Of a stretch of 64,000 bases of DNA, positions 61,939 through 64,000 are shown in pieces (position 1 is the stretch's first letter; every line of letters begins with the position of its first letter). Below the pieces are notes generated by a model. It was not told where the DNA came from, did not search any database, and worked only from the letters and a program-made list of their open reading frames with translations. This DNA comes from Coprinus comatus (taxonomy: Eukaryota > Basidiomycota > Agaricomycetes > Agaricales > Agaricaceae): assembly GCA_034638255.1 (NCBI GenBank), contig JAWPGT010000052.1, positions 95,006 through 159,005 on the forward strand. The letters run 5' to 3'. Made by a program: the position numbers and the translations under genes.

Positions 61939-64000
61939 TCATTTTGTGATGGGTAAGATGTCATCTGGAACAGTGGACATAATCAAGTTATAGAGAGCAT
62001 CCAGATCTGCAAAAGGGTTCTGCTTTCTTTCCAAGTCCGTTTGGTTCCTCCTTGTGCTCTCAATACCATCAATGACCTGGTTCAAGAGTGTCACAGGGTC
62101 CCGATAGTCCACATCATCAATGAACTTCATCACCGTGGAAGCAAAAGTAAAAAGACCACCGGCATAACTGGCAATCTTCAGGAACTGAGTCTCTGTTGGC
62201 CATTGACCCGGATTTGGAATAGAACAAGAATTCCTACGACAAATGTCTTCAAATTCAGATCGTAGGTACCATTCCACATCAGCGCATGATTCATCCGAGT
62301 CGATCTTAATCTCGTCCATGTCATAAGTTGGCAATATCTCCGGGAGTGCAAATACGTCTTGTATATGTGATTCGGGACGACTGCTGACAAGCCAAAGGAG
62401 AGGAGCAGTTGGATGGTTGGATACAAATGTGGAAATGATTTCAATGATTTCGCACTGCGCTTTTTCCCCCTTGCACTTGTCAAGTCCATCCAAGATGATG
62501 AGAATCGGCTGTGTACCAGTGTGCAACTTCATATGAACAAAAGGTTGGGTGATAAAATGGAAGAACTGGGATTGCATTGATCGTTCAGGAAGCTTGGGAT
62601 CTTCATTGAGCTTCGACAACAAATATTGTCAGTATGGAGGATAACGCGTATATAGCTGGTAAGCGATGGTGGTGAAGAGTCGATTTGGGTCACTACGGCC
62701 AGTCGAGTCAGACCTCCAGAAAAAAAATGTCGCTCCTGGGTTCATAGCTGGAGGAGAGAATATGGATTCTGCGATTGATTGCAGAACAGCAGATTTCCCA
62801 ACACCTGCTGGTCCTTTCACCCAAAAGAACGGCTTCTGTCCACATCCACAATTGCAAATCCATTCGAGTAATCGTCCCCGAAGACGGATTCGGGTATCAG
62901 GATGGCATTTAGGAGGTGGGTTACGTTCTGAGGAATCCATGTCAGCGCCAGGAACGGTATATTTGAGCAGCATCTTCACAGCTTAGGAATGTTGGGTGTC
63001 AGAACTTAGTAGCTGTAGTTTCGGGATTACTCACTCCTGTTATTGGTATCGGGTATTTGTTGGTAATTATTCGATACCATTGTTGGGTTATTTATTACAA
63101 AGTCGCGAGATTGAGCAAAGAATGTATTCGAAGGGGTGAGACTGGAATTGGTCATGTTGGATAGCTGAACAGGTTCAGTGGTAACAAGTGGGAGGTGCTC
63201 TCCTGTGTTCTGTTGGCTTCCTACTGCTGGAACTAATGGTTACAACTCTGAGCTTTAATATGAAGTAAATAAAATTGACTTACTCGTTGAAGTAGTCTCG
63301 GGCATCTCGTTGGACTCAGGCTGTGCCTCAGAGGGAGCGCTAGCAGTATCGACTGAGTGTTTGACATTCGTAATCCAATCGTTGATGACTAACTCGATTA
63401 CTAACGTACACTTTTCAGTTTTTATTTATTGTTTCATTCTCCTGCGAAGGCGTTGTAGCTTTGGCCCTTTTCATTGTGGTATACAGTATATAACTAGATA
63501 GGTTGTAAATGGACAGGCACTCTTCGCCTCCCTGACTTAACAGAGAGATTGGTTATGCCCGTTCATTGGACAGCGTGAATCTGCGTGATTGATATCATGA
63601 GTGTTCTTATTATTTCCCCTTTTCTGTCACTTAAACGTTATAGGCTATGAGTATGTATGAGCCAATGAAAGATGGACCAGAGTCACTATATTGCGGGCTC
63701 ACACTCGCGGTTGAAAACTTGAACCCAAGTGGCCCAAGTGGTAATCGTGCCACTGAGTCGTTGTGACTTCATCGGAAACTTCTTCCGTCTCGTGAGTCGT
63801 AACTTGGATGGATAATTGGTAGTGAAAACATTGAGAGCAGATGCGGCTGCGGATGACAATCCAAAGGGAGGGTGAGACAGTTTACACTGCACAAAAAACG
63901 AAATAAGTGCAATGCTCCGATCCTGTTCGTTTCGACATTCATCCAGTCCATCAATGAGCATGATAATGGGAAATGCGGTGTCTATCCATCCTGTGACAAA
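61939..64000 (-). pseudogene. Third dual-NACHT NLR copy, inverted, truncated, with stop and frameshift
   Basis: The reverse strand follows copies A and B from within the first NACHT (MLIDGLDECR, 63961) through the linker exon (AQPESNEMPETTSTS), the motif exon (FFAQSRDF.INNPTMVS) and the second NACHT (GPAGVGKS near 62810) to DDILPITKRMLSII, where similarity ends at about 61925. Damage: a frame change in the first NACHT after ISFFVQ (about 63880), an in-frame TGA at 62629-62631 (YPPY*QYLL, Gln in the paralogues), Walker B ILDGLDKC, and no 3' half. The 5' end is outside the window. No functional product expected. Confidence 0.88.

Overview
The window looks like nuclear DNA of an agaricomycete (mushroom-forming basidiomycete). 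Genes are split by many 45-70 bp introns with GT..AG ends, base composition is AT-leaning, and the gene families are typical of that class: NACHT-domain STAND/NLR-like proteins, DUF6533-type membrane proteins, plant/fungal O-methyltransferases, copia remnants and many small terminal-inverted-repeat elements. No prokaryotic operons, rRNA or CRISPR were seen. All assignments come from reading motifs by eye, without database searches.

Layout. 1-5 kb holds a decayed O-methyltransferase and a USP7/Ubp15-like deubiquitinase whose catalytic cysteine is serine. 5.3-6.2 kb is an inverted copy of a dispersed repeat (R1). 7.9-12.1 kb carries two apparently intact, tandem EamA/DMT-family transporter genes. 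12-21.5 kb is repeat-rich and gene-poor: a 104-bp inverted-repeat element with a zinc-finger-like relic, a DUF6533-like membrane protein gene, two related MITE-like elements and a truncated Ty1/copia element. 21.9-24.3 kb is a relative of the NLR family that has lost its NACHT domain. 25-27.8 kb is an intact three-EH-domain Ede1/Eps15-like endocytic gene.

The main structural fact is a tandem segmental duplication. Unit A (about 26161-41660) and unit B (about 42125-61830) carry the same gene order: EDE1-like (-), R1 repeat plus a NACHT fragment, DMT transporter (-), STN1-like (-), dual-NACHT NLR (+), RAD52-like (-). Unit B is longer because it gained four insertions: a 1 kb RG-rich ORF segment, two roughly 1.9 kb elements in opposite orientation, and a 0.95 kb MITE-like element. 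It also lost most of the RAD52-like gene. In most pairs at least one copy is broken. Both STN1-like copies are damaged by different lesions, and the transporter copy in unit B is shattered.

The exception is the NLR gene. Both tandem copies (35523-39151 and 57172-60738) can be read as eight-exon genes with the same intron positions and phases, encoding about 1053 and 1046 residues with two successive NACHT-type NTPase modules. The second NACHT is well conserved in both. The first is intact in copy A but has lost its Walker A and Walker B residues in copy B. A third, inverted, pseudogenised copy ends the window (61939-64000), and short NACHT fragments sit at 29.2 and 45.1 kb. This is a small, actively rearranging NLR cluster, and the dual-NACHT architecture with its unassigned C-terminal region is the most interesting system here.
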